Assembly (NCBI RefSeq): GCF_028898845.1
Contig: NZ_CP118575.1
Span: forward strand, 314,326-378,325
From: Streptomyces sp. WZ-12
Lineage (GTDB): Bacteria > Actinomycetota > Actinomycetes > Streptomycetales > Streptomycetaceae
Direction: 5' to 3'
Length of the DNA: 64,000 nt
The notes below the pieces were generated by a model that worked only from the letters and a program-made list of their open reading frames with translations, was not told the origin of the DNA and made no database searches. Positions 52,149-61,702 of the stretch are shown one piece after another. The stretch's first letter is position 1. Each line of letters starts with the position of its first letter. Both the position numbers and the translations under genes were made by a program.

Positions 52149-53060
52149 CTAAGCGACCAGCTCCAAGGTGGAGTTGGTGCGATGGTCGTGCTCGTAGTCG
52201 ATCGGACTCTGATACCCACACACGCTGTGTAGTCGGTGCGTGTTGTAGAAGCCGGTGGTCCAGGTCGCGATCCGCAGCCGAGCCTCGGTGCGGGTGGCGA
52301 ACGTGTGCCGGTGGACATACTCGACCTTGAGCACGCTGTTGAACGCCTCGCTGACGGCGTTGTCGAAACACGACCCGACGCGGCCCATGGACTGGGTCAC
52401 GCCCAGGCGGCGACAGGCCCGGCGAAAGCGCCAGGAGACGTATTCGCTGCCGCGGTCGCTGTGAAAGATCACGCCCTTCACATCACCGCCGCGGGTGGCC
52501 GCGGCCATGTTCAAGGAGGCCACGACCAGTTCGGCGTCATGGCGGGCACTCATCGCGTAGCCGAGCAGTCGACGTGAGAACAGGTCGATGACGGTGGCCA
52601 GGTAGAGCTTGCCCTCACCGGTGGTGATCTCGGTCATGTCACCGCACCACACCTGGTCCGGAGCGTCCGCGGTGAAGTCCCGGCGCACGAAGTCCGGGGC
52701 CGCCGGCCGTTTGCCGGGCCGGGTCAGCCCGCGCCGGCTGCGGACCTTCCGTCCGGCCAGGCCGAGTTGGGCCATCAGACGGGCGATGGTGTTCACCGAG
52801 ACCCGCCAGCCCGCGCGGACCAGGACGAGCCAGACCTTCGGGGAACCGTAGGTGCCGCCGGAGCCCTCGAAGATCCCCGTGATCGCGTCGGCCAACTGTC
52901 CGCGCCGGACCTCACGCGCGGTGGTGGGTCTGACGCGCCACTTGTAGAACCAGGACTCCGACACCCCCAGAACCTGGCAGGCCAGACGGTGCGGGACGCG
53001 GTGCTCGGTCCTCTGGTTACCGATGAACGCGGCCAGAGTGGCCGGGTCCGTCTCGGTCAC
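52149..53060 (-). CDS. IS3-D OrfB, copy 2
   Basis: 303 residues with the full DDE set. It has WTTGFY in place of WITGFY of copy 1. Confidence 0.92.
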   Translation of the reverse strand: MTETDPATLAAFIGNQRTEHRVPHRLACQVLGVSESWFYKWRVRPTTAREVRRGQLADAITGIFEGSGGTYGSPKVWLVLVRAGWRVSVNTIARLMAQLGLAGRKVRSRRGLTRPGKRPAAPDFVRRDFTADAPDQVWCGDMTEITTGEGKLYLATVIDLFSRRLLGYAMSARHDAELVVASLNMAAATRGGDVKGVIFHSDRGSEYVSWRFRRACRRLGVTQSMGRVGSCFDNAVSEAFNSVLKVEYVHRHTFATRTEARLRIATWTTGFYNTHRLHSVCGYQSPIDYEHDHRTNSTLELVA

Positions 53061-53386
53061 TTCACCCAGAGGACCATGCATCGCTTGAGGACATCACGCT
53101 CCATCTCCAGCTCGCGTATCCGCTTGTTCTTCTCCGACATCTCCCGCCGCAGCCGCTCCAGCTCGGCGCGCTCGGCCTCGCGCATCCGTCCACCCGGCGC
53201 GGGCTCGGCCGGCCGGTCGGACGACGCCGACCCGTTGCGCCGCCACCGCGACACCCAGCTGTGCAGCGTGCCGGAGTGGACGCCGAGCTCCTCGGCGACC
53301 TCCGGGATCGACCTGCCCGTCTCGATCACAATGCGTACAGCACCCTCACGAAACTCAGGCGTGTACGTCCGTTGCTTGGACCCCAT
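53057..53386 (-). CDS. IS3-D OrfA, copy 2
   Basis: 109 residues, same as copy 1, from ATG 53386. Confidence 0.9.
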   Translation of the reverse strand: MGSKQRTYTPEFREGAVRIVIETGRSIPEVAEELGVHSGTLHSWVSRWRRNGSASSDRPAEPAPGGRMREAERAELERLRREMSEKNKRIRELEMERDVLKRCMVLWVK

Positions 53387-53438
53387 GAACCCCAACTTCC
53401 CCTGCAATCACGGACTCCACGCTACGAGGGGAGGGACA

Positions 53439-53754
53439 CACCCGAACAGCAATAGCCGACAACGTCGTAAAGCGTTCCCTTTGAGGCGGGGTAGGTGCCT
53501 GGAGAGGTACCCGCTGGAACCTTCCTGTCCGGGCGGGCCTGTGACGACACTGTGGTGTGGTCCGGTCGTGTGCTGCGGCCGGACCACACCACGAGCACGG
53601 GCGGCTTCAACTCCTCCGAAGCTGCGGGGACGATCCGCTCAGGCTGCCGGTTACAGAAGTCTCGCAGTCACTTTCACCCACAACTCTCCCAACGCAGCCG
53701 ACCGGACAGACATCTCCCTCGGTTGTCCAGCACCGCTAAGGAGGCGAGGAAACA
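53439..53754. other. leader region of RCC1-like gene
   Basis: No gene. It holds the inverted repeat at 53552-53592. AAGGAGG at 53739-53745 is the ribosome-binding site for the gene at 53755. Confidence 0.5.
53552..53592. promoter_or_regulatory. 14-bp inverted repeat upstream of RCC1-like gene
   Basis: GTGGTGTGGTCCGG and CCGGACCACACCAC, exact, around a 13-base loop. It could be a terminator for upstream transcription or an operator for the gene 160 bases downstream. Confidence 0.55.
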
Positions 53755-56073
53755 ATGGCAGCCAGCCTCGAATCAAACGGCCTGTCCATCAGGGTTACCG
53801 TCGATAAGGTCCCTCCCGATGACTCCGACGCCGGAATCTCCGTCAATTTCGACGACGAAAGAGGCCCGGAGGGTGACCATGTAGTCCACGCCGAGGTAAC
53901 CGAATTCGACGGGATCTACAAGGCCTACGCCCAGTACACCTACCCCGCCTCCGGCACGTACTCCATCGTCGCCACGGGCCTGGAAACCGGCACCCAAGCC
54001 ACCGCCGAATGCATCGTGGTTGCTACACCTGCCGCCCCGACGATCACTGAGCCGCCCGCAGGCAACACCGGGCGCAGGCCTCAGATCACGGGAACCTGTG
54101 TGGCCGGTGCGACCGTGACCGTGGCAACGACCACCGGAACGATCACCCCCGCCACCGTCACTCCCGGCGGCACCGCCACCACCTGGACACTCCAGCCCAC
54201 CACAGACCTGGCAGTCGGCGCGCACAGCCTGACCGCCACCCAGACCGTCCCCGGCAGCGACCCCTCCCCAGCCTCCACCCCGCGTGCGATCACCGTGGTT
54301 GCTACACCTGCCGCCCCGACGATCACTGAGCCGCCCGCAGGCAACACCGGGCGCAGGCCTCAGATCACGGGAACCTGTGTGGCCGGTGCGACCGTGACCG
54401 TGGCAACGACCAACGGAACGATCACCCCCGCCACCGTCACTCCCGGCGGCACCGCCACCACCTGGACACTCCAGCCCACCACAGACCTGGCAGTCGGCGC
54501 GCACAGCCTGACCGCCACCCAGACCGTCCCCGGCAGCGACCCCTCCCCAGCCTCCACCCCGCGTGCGATCACCGTGGTTGCTACACCTGCCGCCCCGACG
54601 ATCACTGAGCCGCCCGCAGGCAACACCGGGCGCAGGCCTCAGATCACGGGAACCTGTGTGGCCGGTGCGACCGTGACCGTGGCAACGACCAACGGAACGA
54701 TCACCCCCGCCACCGTCACTCCCGGCGGCACCGCCACCACCTGGACACTCCAGCCCACCACAGACCTGGCAGTCGGCGCGCACAGCCTGACCGCCACCCA
54801 GACCGTCCCCGGCAGCGACCCCTCCCCAGCCTCCACCCCGCGTGCGATCACCGTGGTTGCTACACCTGCCGCCCCGACGATCACTGAGCCGCCCGCAGGC
54901 AACACCGGGCGCAGGCCTCAGATCACGGGAACCTGTGTGGCCGGTGCGACCGTGACCGTGGCAACGACCAACGGAACGATCACCCCCGCCACCGTCACTC
55001 CCGGCGGCACCGCCACCACCTGGACACTCCAGCCCACCACAGACCTGGCAGTCGGCGCGCACAGCCTGACCGCCACCCAGACCGTCCCCGGCAGCGACCC
55101 CTCCCCAGCCTCCACCCCCCTCACCATCACCGTCCCTCCTGCCCGCCTCGTCGTCTGGGGACGGGGCGCGGACCAGCTCACCCCGGCCCCTACAGAGGAG
55201 GGCTTCACCCAGGTCGCCTGCACAGGCACCGGCTACAGATTCTACGATCATCAGGTGGCGGTGGCGATTGACAAGGACGGCAAACTGCACGTCTGGGGAC
55301 AGGGCGCGGACCAGCTCGCTGAGGCCCCTACAGAGGGGGGCTTCACTCAGGTCACCTGCAACTACAGCGGCGGCGGCACCTATCCTCGGGTGGCGGTGGC
55401 GATTGACAAGGACGGCAAACTGCACGTCTGGGGACGGGGCGCGGGCGAGCTCACCCCGGCCCCTTCAGAGGGGGGCTTCACCCAGGTCGCCTGCACAGGC
55501 ACCGGCGTCGGCACCGGCACCCATCCTAAAGTGGCGGTGGCGATTGACAAGGACGGCAAACTGCGCGTCTGGGGACAGGGCGCGGACCAGCTCACCCCGG
55601 CCCCTACAGAGGGGGGCTTCACCCAGGTCGCCTGCGCAGGCTACGGCGGCGACGACTATCCTCAGGTGGCGGTGGCGATTGACAAGGACGGCAAACTGCG
55701 CGTCTGGGGACGGGGCGCGGACCAGCTCACCCCGGCCCCTTCAGAGGGGGGCTTCACCCAGGTCGCCTGCGCAGGCACCGGCGGCACCTCTCTTCAGGTG
55801 GCGGTGGCGATTGACAAGGACGGCAAACTGCACGTCTGGGGACGGGGCGCGGACCAGCTCACCCCGGCCCCTACAGAGGGGGGCTTCACCCAGGTCACCT
55901 GCAGCGCCACCGGCCTTAACGTGGCGGTGGCGATTGACAAGGACGGCAAACTGCGCGTCTGGGGACAGGGCGCGGACCAGCTCACCCCGGCCCCTACAGA
56001 GGGGGGCTTCACCCAGGTCGCCTGCACAGGCCACGCCGGCGACACCTATCCTCAGGTGGCGGTGGCCCTTTAG
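53755..56073 (+). CDS. Ig-like repeat plus seven-bladed RCC1-like propeller protein
   Basis: 772 residues from ATG 53755. Residues 1-87 form a unique beta-rich domain. Residues 88-459 are four tandem 93-residue Ig-like units (each with PTITEPPAGNTGRRP and AGATVTVATT), almost identical. Residues 463-772 are seven RCC1-like repeats, each with VAVAIDKDGKL then VWG, GADQLTPAP and GGFTQV, enough for one closed seven-bladed propeller. No signal peptide or membrane helix is seen. The modules suggest a binding scaffold; the partner is unknown. Near-perfect DNA repeats imply recent amplification or gene conversion. Confidence 0.85.
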   Translation: MAASLESNGLSIRVTVDKVPPDDSDAGISVNFDDERGPEGDHVVHAEVTEFDGIYKAYAQYTYPASGTYSIVATGLETGTQATAECIVVATPAAPTITEPPAGNTGRRPQITGTCVAGATVTVATTTGTITPATVTPGGTATTWTLQPTTDLAVGAHSLTATQTVPGSDPSPASTPRAITVVATPAAPTITEPPAGNTGRRPQITGTCVAGATVTVATTNGTITPATVTPGGTATTWTLQPTTDLAVGAHSLTATQTVPGSDPSPASTPRAITVVATPAAPTITEPPAGNTGRRPQITGTCVAGATVTVATTNGTITPATVTPGGTATTWTLQPTTDLAVGAHSLTATQTVPGSDPSPASTPRAITVVATPAAPTITEPPAGNTGRRPQITGTCVAGATVTVATTNGTITPATVTPGGTATTWTLQPTTDLAVGAHSLTATQTVPGSDPSPASTPLTITVPPARLVVWGRGADQLTPAPTEEGFTQVACTGTGYRFYDHQVAVAIDKDGKLHVWGQGADQLAEAPTEGGFTQVTCNYSGGGTYPRVAVAIDKDGKLHVWGRGAGELTPAPSEGGFTQVACTGTGVGTGTHPKVAVAIDKDGKLRVWGQGADQLTPAPTEGGFTQVACAGYGGDDYPQVAVAIDKDGKLRVWGRGADQLTPAPSEGGFTQVACAGTGGTSLQVAVAIDKDGKLHVWGRGADQLTPAPTEGGFTQVTCSATGLNVAVAIDKDGKLRVWGQGADQLTPAPTEGGFTQVACTGHAGDTYPQVAVAL
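54016..55131 (+). repeat. four 279-bp tandem repeats
   Basis: Units start at 54016, 54295, 54574 and 54853, each encoding 93 residues. They differ at only a few positions (for example ACCACCGG in unit 1 against ACCAACGG in the others); the last unit changes its end from GCGTGCGATC to CTCACCATC. Confidence 0.93.
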
Positions 56074-56188
56074 AAGCCGTTGTCTTTCCGGATGTGAGCG
56101 TTGAGTTTCCGCTGTTCAGGCATGGTTTCGGTGTCGCTGCGGGAGAGTTCGGGCGATCAGTCAGTTCTCGGTGATGTGGAGATGTCCG

Positions 56189-56530
56189 ATGCCGTCGGTG
56201 ATGGGGTTGCTGGAGGAGCGGGAGGCGGTTGCCCGGGTGCGGGCGGAGGAGCTTCGCGTCGAGCTGGAGCGGATCGCTGCTGAACTCGCGGATGCAGAGG
56301 CGGTGTTGGAACGGCGGGTGATCGCCCGGACGGAACTCGCCGAGGCCCTGGCTGGTGAGGGCGAGGAGGCGCAGGCGCCTGATGCCGGTGTGTGCGAGGC
56401 GCCTTCCGTGAGCGAGAAGGCCCCAGCTCCGGTGGTGGGTCCGTCGTGCCACGCTGGCACGAGGCGGCGGCGGTGGACGCGCTCGCGGTGGACTACCGGC
56501 GGTCGTCGGAGGGTGTACACCAGAGTGTGT
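56189..56530 (+). pseudogene. coiled-coil/HTH protein often paired with transposases, frameshifted
   Basis: From ATG 56189 the frame reads a coiled coil (ERIAAELADAEAVLERRVIA). The expected continuation WHEAAAVDALAVDYRRSSE is in the next frame after about 56450, so a frameshift broke the gene. Similar small genes are common beside IS256-type transposases in Streptomyces. Confidence 0.5.
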
Positions 56531-56595
56531 GAGTGGGGGATGATTGCTCCTATTTGGTTCCGGTTCCTGCCCTGAACGGAAAGTGACGCATAGTG

Positions 56596-57430
56596 ATATC
56601 GAGGCAGGAATCTGAGGCGGTCCGCAGCGAGGCCGCGGAGCGGGCGACGCGGGCGTTGTCGCCGAGGCGATCGACGCGCTGATCGCGGACGCGAAGGACT
56701 CCGGGATTGCGCTGGACGGGCGGGACGGTCTGCTGCAGCAGATGATGAAGCAGGTCATCGAGCGGGCCCTGCAGGCCGAGCTGAGCGATCACCTCGGCTA
56801 CGAGGCAGGCGATCCGGCCGGGCGTGGCAGCGGGAACAACCGCAACGGCTCGTATCCGAAGACGGTGACCACCACGGCCGGTCCGGTGGAGATCGAGGTG
56901 CCGCGGGACCGCCGGGGCGAGTACGAGCCGAAGGTCGTGCCCAAGGGCACGCAGCGGCTGGGGCAGGTCGACGAGATGATCCTGTCGCTGTACGCGCGCG
57001 GGATGACCACCCGCGACATCACCGCCCACCTGTATGAGGTCTACGGAGCCGAGGTGTCCCCGGCACTCGTCTCGAAGGTGACCGACGTGATCACCGACGA
57101 GGTCACCGGCTGGCAGAACCGTCCGCTCGACGAGTGCTACCCGATCCTCTACATCGACGCGATCGCATCAAGGTCCGTGACAACGGACACGTCGTCAACA
57201 AGGCCGCCCACCTGGTCATCGGCGTCGACACCGACGGCATCAAGAACGTCCTGGGCATCTGGCTCCAGGACGGTGAGGGCGCGAAGTTCTGGCTCCACGT
57301 CCTGACCCAGCTCAAGCACCGCGGCCTCACGGACGCGCTCATCCTCTGTTGCGACGGCTTGAGGGGGCTGCCCGAGGCGATCGAGGCCGTCTAGCCCCAG
57401 GCCATCACCCAGACCTGTGTCGTTCACTGA
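56596..57430 (+). pseudogene. IS256-family transposase, frameshifted and truncated
   Basis: Pieces in successive frames give VAEAIDALIADAKDSG, then MMKQVIERALQAELSDHLGY, the IS256 motif GNNRNGSYPKTV, YARGMTTRDI and YPILYIDAI. After a shift at about 57168, [18 protein letters not shown] and [15 protein letters not shown] follow. The C-terminal third with the last catalytic residue is absent. Confidence 0.85.
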
Positions 57431-57482
57431 AGCCGTCAAGAAACAACGCGTTGCTTCGCGGAAACGATCTCGTTGATGTGGT

Positions 57483-58068
57483 ATGCGCATATCCGACGAG
57501 GTCCGCGGCCAGTTGGCGCGACGGTTCGACGTTCTGCTCCCGCATCTGAACGAGCGTCAGCGGCGTCTGGCGCTGGCGGCCGAGGCCCGGCTGCTCGGGC
57601 ATGGAGGCGTCGGTGTGGTTGCGCGGATAGCCGAGGTCAGCGAGACGACTGTCCGCAAGGGCGTGTTCGAACTCGAAGCCGGAGTCGACCCGCTGCCTGA
57701 GGGACGTGTCCGGCGTCCTGGCGGCGGGCGGATGCGGGCCGAGGCCGTCGACCCTCGGCTGGTTCCGGCGCTGATGGCGCTGGTCGAGCCGGACGAGCGC
57801 GGTGATCCGATGTCGCCGTTGCGCTGGACGGCGAAGTCGCTGCGGCACCTGGCCACCGAGTTGTCCCGGCAAGGGCATCGGGTGACCGCGCCCACGGTGG
57901 GCCGGATGCTCAAAGAGCAGGGATTCAGCCTGCAGGGCACCGCCAAGACCCTGGAAGGCGACCAACACCCGGACCGGGACGCGCAGTTCCGCTATATCAA
58001 CGAGCAGGTCAAACAGCACCAGGCCGCGGGCGAGCCGGTGATCAGCGTGGACGCGAAGAAGAAGGAAG
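57483..58068 (+). pseudogene. ISAzo13-family transposase, N-terminal part
   Basis: The frame starts MRISDEVRGQLARRFDVLLP and runs through the ISAzo13 HTH region (SETTVRKGVFELEAG) and SPLRWTAKSLRHLATEL to VISVDAKKKE, the first catalytic block, where similarity ends at about 58068. The DDE domain is missing. Confidence 0.78.
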
Positions 58069-58343
58069 TGCGACACGATGCTGCACGAGACGAGTGAATG
58101 CGCTGGTCAGTCCTTCTGGCCCTGGTGGGGACGCCTTGCCGGCGTGAAAAGTGATCTTGGCGCCCGCTCGCCGACTCCGGTGTCTCGTTGGGACTTCAAG
58201 CCCGCAGGTCAGTCTGGTGCAGGGGCCGTCGCGGGGCCTTGCCTTGTTGCCGTAGAGCACGCCGGTCAGATTTCGCTTCCCCGTGGCCCCTTTGGGGCGG
58301 GCGCCGTCTTGGACGACGGCACTATGGAAAGGGGCGAGTGGGC

Positions 58344-58430
58344 ATGACAGAGACGGCTGTGGAGGAGAGCGAGCAGGGCCCGGAGATGGTGGAGAGGGTC
58401 GCGGCGATCGACATCGCGAAGGCGTCGGGG
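58344..58430 (+). pseudogene. IS110-family transposase, first codons
   Basis: From ATG 58344 the frame reads VERVAAIDIAKASG, the start of the DEDD domain of IS110 transposases, then is cut by an IS3-A end at 58431. The 250 bases upstream (58090-58343) have no gene and probably hold the IS110 left end. Confidence 0.65.
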
Positions 58431-58556
58431 TGAGGTTCCCCCGTCGTTCGGGAGGCGCTGATCAGCTGGTCAGGAGGGGTTGACGGGGTTTCAGGTTCGC
58501 TCGTTCGGCCGTTGCCTGCTCGGCGTAGTACTTCTCCTCGAATTCGATCGGGCTGG
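58431..58556 (-). mobile_element. IS3-A, right-end fragment (copy 7)
   Basis: 126 bp of the IS3-A right end, including the OrfB C-terminal codons, cut at 58556 by the IS21 element. Confidence 0.88.
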
Positions 58557-58701
58557 TGGCTTTATTCACGAGCCGTGACGGCGGTTGTACACGGGTTTGG
58601 GAGGCGCCCGTTTCCACGGTCGGGTGATGTTCACGAGTTTTGAAGGCAGTGGGGGGCTTGCCAGGACAGCATCGAGGTGTTCCCGGTGAAAGGCCCTGGT
58701 C

Positions 58702-60348
58702 ATGCCGCAGATGTCGAAGGTCGAGCTGTACGCGGCGATTCGTCGGGACCACCGAGCCGGCGTGACGATGCGGGAGCTGGAGCGCAAGTACAACGTCGCC
58801 TGGCGGACGGTGCGCAAGGCCCTGGACTCGGCTTGGCCGGAGCCGCGCAAGCAGCTTCCGCCGCGGCCGTCGGCGCTTGATCCGTACAAGACGCTGATCG
58901 ACGGGATCCTGCGGGCGGACCTGGGCGCGCCGCGCAAGCAGCGGCACACGGTCACCCGGATCTTCCATCGGCTGCTCGATGAGCATGGTGCGAACGTGTC
59001 CTATCCGATGGTCAGGCGCTATGTCGCCGACCGGAAGCCGCAGATCGCGGTGGAGGCGGGGAAGGCGCCCATCGAAGCGTTCGTCCCGCAGACCCACCCA
59101 CCCGGCATGGAGGCGGAGGTCGACTTCGGCGACGTGGCCGTGCGGCTCGGAGGGGAGCTGGTGACCTGCTACCTGTTCTCCTTCCGCCTGTCGTATTCGG
59201 GCAAGGCCGTCCACCGGGTGTTCGCTTCCGCCGGCCAGGAAGCCTTCTTCGAGGGCCACGTGCACGCGCTGCGGACGCTGGGTGGAGTCCCGCGGGGCCG
59301 CGTCCGCTACGACAACCTCAAGGCCGCCGTCGCCCAGGTGCTGGGGCTGAGCCGGGCGAGGGTGGAAACCGACCGGTGGATCGCGTTCAGATCGCACTTC
59401 GGCATCGAGAGCTTCTACTGCCGCCCGGGCATCGACGGCGCCCACGAGAAAGGCGGTGTCGAGGGACAGATCGGCTACTTCCGCCGAAACCACTTCACCC
59501 CGGTGCCGGAAGTCTCCTCGCTGGCGGAGCTGAACGAGATGGTCGAGCAGTGGGACCTGCACGACGGCCGACGCCGGATCGGCTCTCGTTCGCAGACCAT
59601 CGACGACTACTTCACCGTCGAACAGCCGCTGCTGCTGCCACTGCCGCAGGAACCTTTCGAGACCGGGCGGGTGTTCACCCCCAGGGTCGACCGCTACAGC
59701 CAGATCACCGTCCGCACCAACCGCTACTCAGTGCCGGTCCGCCTGATCGGCAAACGGGTCCGCGTCGTCCTGCACGCCTCCCACCTGGTGGTTTACGACC
59801 AGAACGTGGAAGTGGCCCGGCACGAGCGGCTGATCGCCAAGGCCAGCTGCCGCCTGGATCTGGACCACTACTTGGAGGCCCTGATCCGCAAGCCGGGCGC
59901 TTTCCCCGGCGCCACCGCCCTCGAACAAGCCCGCTCTGCAGGCAAGTTCACCCCGGTCCATGACGCCTGGTGGGATCAGGCCCGCAAAGTCCACGGCGAG
60001 CGGGACGGCACCCGAGCCCTGATCGAGGTGCTGCTGCTGGGCCGACACATCCCTCACGAGTACCTGGTCGCCGGGCTGGCCACGGCCCTGCGGGCCGGGG
60101 CTCTGACCGCGGACGCGGTCGCCCTGGAGGCCCGCAAGGCCGCCCAGGCCGAGGACGAGCCAGCTGCCCCCGGCTCGTCGGGCACCGAAGCGGGACAGCC
60201 GTCGGGGACCGTGACGTTTCTGCACGAGTGGAAGCTCGCCCACCTTCCGCCGGACACCAGGCCGCTGCCCTCGGTGACCCCCTATGACCAGTTGCTCCGA
60301 CGTCGTCGCGCCAGCGGCGGCGCCCACCGAGAGGAAGAAGCCCAGTGA
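58702..60348 (+). CDS. istA: IS21-family IstA transposase
   Basis: 548 residues from ATG 58702. N-terminal HTH (MRELERKYNVAWRTVRKAL), rve core with AEVDFGDVAV, VRYDNLKAAV and the glutamate in GAHEKGGVEGQIGYFRR, then the beta-barrel region with ITVRTNRYSVPV. It overlaps istB by four bases. IstA cuts and joins the IS ends with help from IstB. Confidence 0.93.
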   Translation: MPQMSKVELYAAIRRDHRAGVTMRELERKYNVAWRTVRKALDSAWPEPRKQLPPRPSALDPYKTLIDGILRADLGAPRKQRHTVTRIFHRLLDEHGANVSYPMVRRYVADRKPQIAVEAGKAPIEAFVPQTHPPGMEAEVDFGDVAVRLGGELVTCYLFSFRLSYSGKAVHRVFASAGQEAFFEGHVHALRTLGGVPRGRVRYDNLKAAVAQVLGLSRARVETDRWIAFRSHFGIESFYCRPGIDGAHEKGGVEGQIGYFRRNHFTPVPEVSSLAELNEMVEQWDLHDGRRRIGSRSQTIDDYFTVEQPLLLPLPQEPFETGRVFTPRVDRYSQITVRTNRYSVPVRLIGKRVRVVLHASHLVVYDQNVEVARHERLIAKASCRLDLDHYLEALIRKPGAFPGATALEQARSAGKFTPVHDAWWDQARKVHGERDGTRALIEVLLLGRHIPHEYLVAGLATALRAGALTADAVALEARKAAQAEDEPAAPGSSGTEAGQPSGTVTFLHEWKLAHLPPDTRPLPSVTPYDQLLRRRRASGGAHREEEAQ

Positions 60349-61142
60349 CCCTGCCCCGCCAGCGAGGCTTGACCGAGCAGGCCGCCACCACCGCCATCGA
60401 CACCGCCTGCCGCATGCTGCGGCTGCCGTCGATCCGCAAGGAGTTCGCCGACATCGCCGACCGGGCGGTGAAGGACCAGCTGACCTATCGCGGCTTCCTT
60501 GCCGAGATGCTGATGGCCGAGTGCGACGACCGGTCCCGCCGCCGCTCGGAACGCAGGATCAAGGCCGCCGGCTTCCCGAGAGAAAAGTCGCTGCGGACCT
60601 TCGACTTCGACGCCAACCCCAACATCGACGCGGCCACCATCAACACGCTCGCCAGCTGCGAGTGGATCAAGAAGGGGCAGCCGCTCTGCCTGATCGGTGA
60701 CTCCGGCACCGGCAAATCGCACATGCTGATCGCCCTGGGCACCGAGGCGGCGATGAAGGGCTACCGGGTCCGCTACACGCTCGCCACGAAACTGGTGAAC
60801 GAGCTGGTCGAAGCCGCCGACGAGAAGCAGCTCACCAAGACCATCGCCCGCTACGGCCGCGTCGATCTTTTGTGCATCGACGAACTCGGATACATGGAAC
60901 TGGACCGGCACGGAGCCGAGTTGCTGTTCCAGGTCCTGACCGAACGCGAGGAGAAGAACAGCGTCGCCATCGCCTCCAACGAGTCGTTCGGCGGGTGGAC
61001 AAAGACCTTCACCGATCCCCGTCTCTGCGCGGCCATCGTCGACCGCCTGACCTTCAACGGCGCAATCATCGAGACCGGCACCGACTCCTACCGGCTCGCT
61101 TCCACCCGGGCCCGGGTGGAAGAACCGGCCAAGGCCGGCTGA
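60345..61142 (+). CDS. istB: IS21-family IstB ATPase
   Basis: 265 residues from GTG 60345. P-loop GDSGTGKSH, Walker B LLCIDELGYM, and the C-terminal SNESFGGWTKTF and IVDRLTFNG typical of IstB. It is a different subgroup from the IstB at 7027. Confidence 0.93.
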   Translation: MTLPRQRGLTEQAATTAIDTACRMLRLPSIRKEFADIADRAVKDQLTYRGFLAEMLMAECDDRSRRRSERRIKAAGFPREKSLRTFDFDANPNIDAATINTLASCEWIKKGQPLCLIGDSGTGKSHMLIALGTEAAMKGYRVRYTLATKLVNELVEAADEKQLTKTIARYGRVDLLCIDELGYMELDRHGAELLFQVLTEREEKNSVAIASNESFGGWTKTFTDPRLCAAIVDRLTFNGAIIETGTDSYRLASTRARVEEPAKAG

Positions 61143-61235
61143 CACCTGCAGGCCCCATCTCGACGGCCCGCCGCCCTCACGGGCGGCGGGCCGTCCCACG
61201 AAGTGACGTCATTTCTCGTGAACATCCACGGCCCC

Positions 61236-61702
61236 GCTGGCCGCTCATCGCCACCCAAACCGATGGACAAACGCTGCTGCTTGAAGTGAACGAAGCCAGG
61301 CCCGCGCACCTCGCGGACGCGGCTACCCCCGAACAACTCAAAGCCCTGCGCACAGCCCGTGCGGAGCGTGCCCGACGTCTGCGCGCCGAGGTGAAAGCCG
61401 CCGAGACGCTGCGCCGACAGCGCTTCGCCCCGGCCACCACGGCCGGGCCGGCCCAACGGCTGGGAGCCCTCACCGCCGCTCAAGCCGGGGACGAACTGGC
61501 CGCCGTCGAGCACACCGACGCCTCGAAGCTGGCGCTGCCGGACCTCATCCCGCCCGCCGCGCCCCCGGCCGACTGGCGCACACCGCCCTCCCTCGCCACC
61601 CGGACCACGCCGGACCGCCCTGTTCCGCTCCAGCCCGAACCCGTTCCCGACGGTTCGCCCAGACGAGCCGCAGACCCTGCTGAAGACGGAGACGCCTCGT
61701 GA
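61236..61702 (+). pseudogene. TniA/TnsB-like transposase, C-terminal remnant
   Basis: An open frame ending at 61702 gives a helical, charged tail (ATPEQLKALRTARAERARRL, AAETLRRQRFAP) that overlaps the tniB start by GTGA. It has no catalytic core; the IS21 element has replaced the upstream part. The N-terminal piece of a similar protein is at 18974-19244. Confidence 0.55.

Larger units (their letters stand above)
52120..53438 (-). mobile_element. IS3-D, complete copy 2
   Basis: 1319 bp, inserted in the zeta-like gene. The rest of the zeta gene is not present on its other side, so sequence was deleted. Nearly identical to copy 1. Confidence 0.92.
58557..61235 (+). mobile_element. IS21-family element, apparently complete
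   Basis: The ends share TTCACGAGNNNTGACG: TTCACGAGCCGTGACG at about 58566 and, inverted, TTCACGAGAAATGACG at about 61226. A further TTCACGAG lies at 58630. It carries intact istA and istB. Exact ends are uncertain by about ten bases. Confidence 0.8.

Noticed and set aside
53773..55425. 550-residue minus-strand frame with GGGWGGVAAGDG repeats
   Set aside because: Antisense reading of the Ig-like repeat gene.
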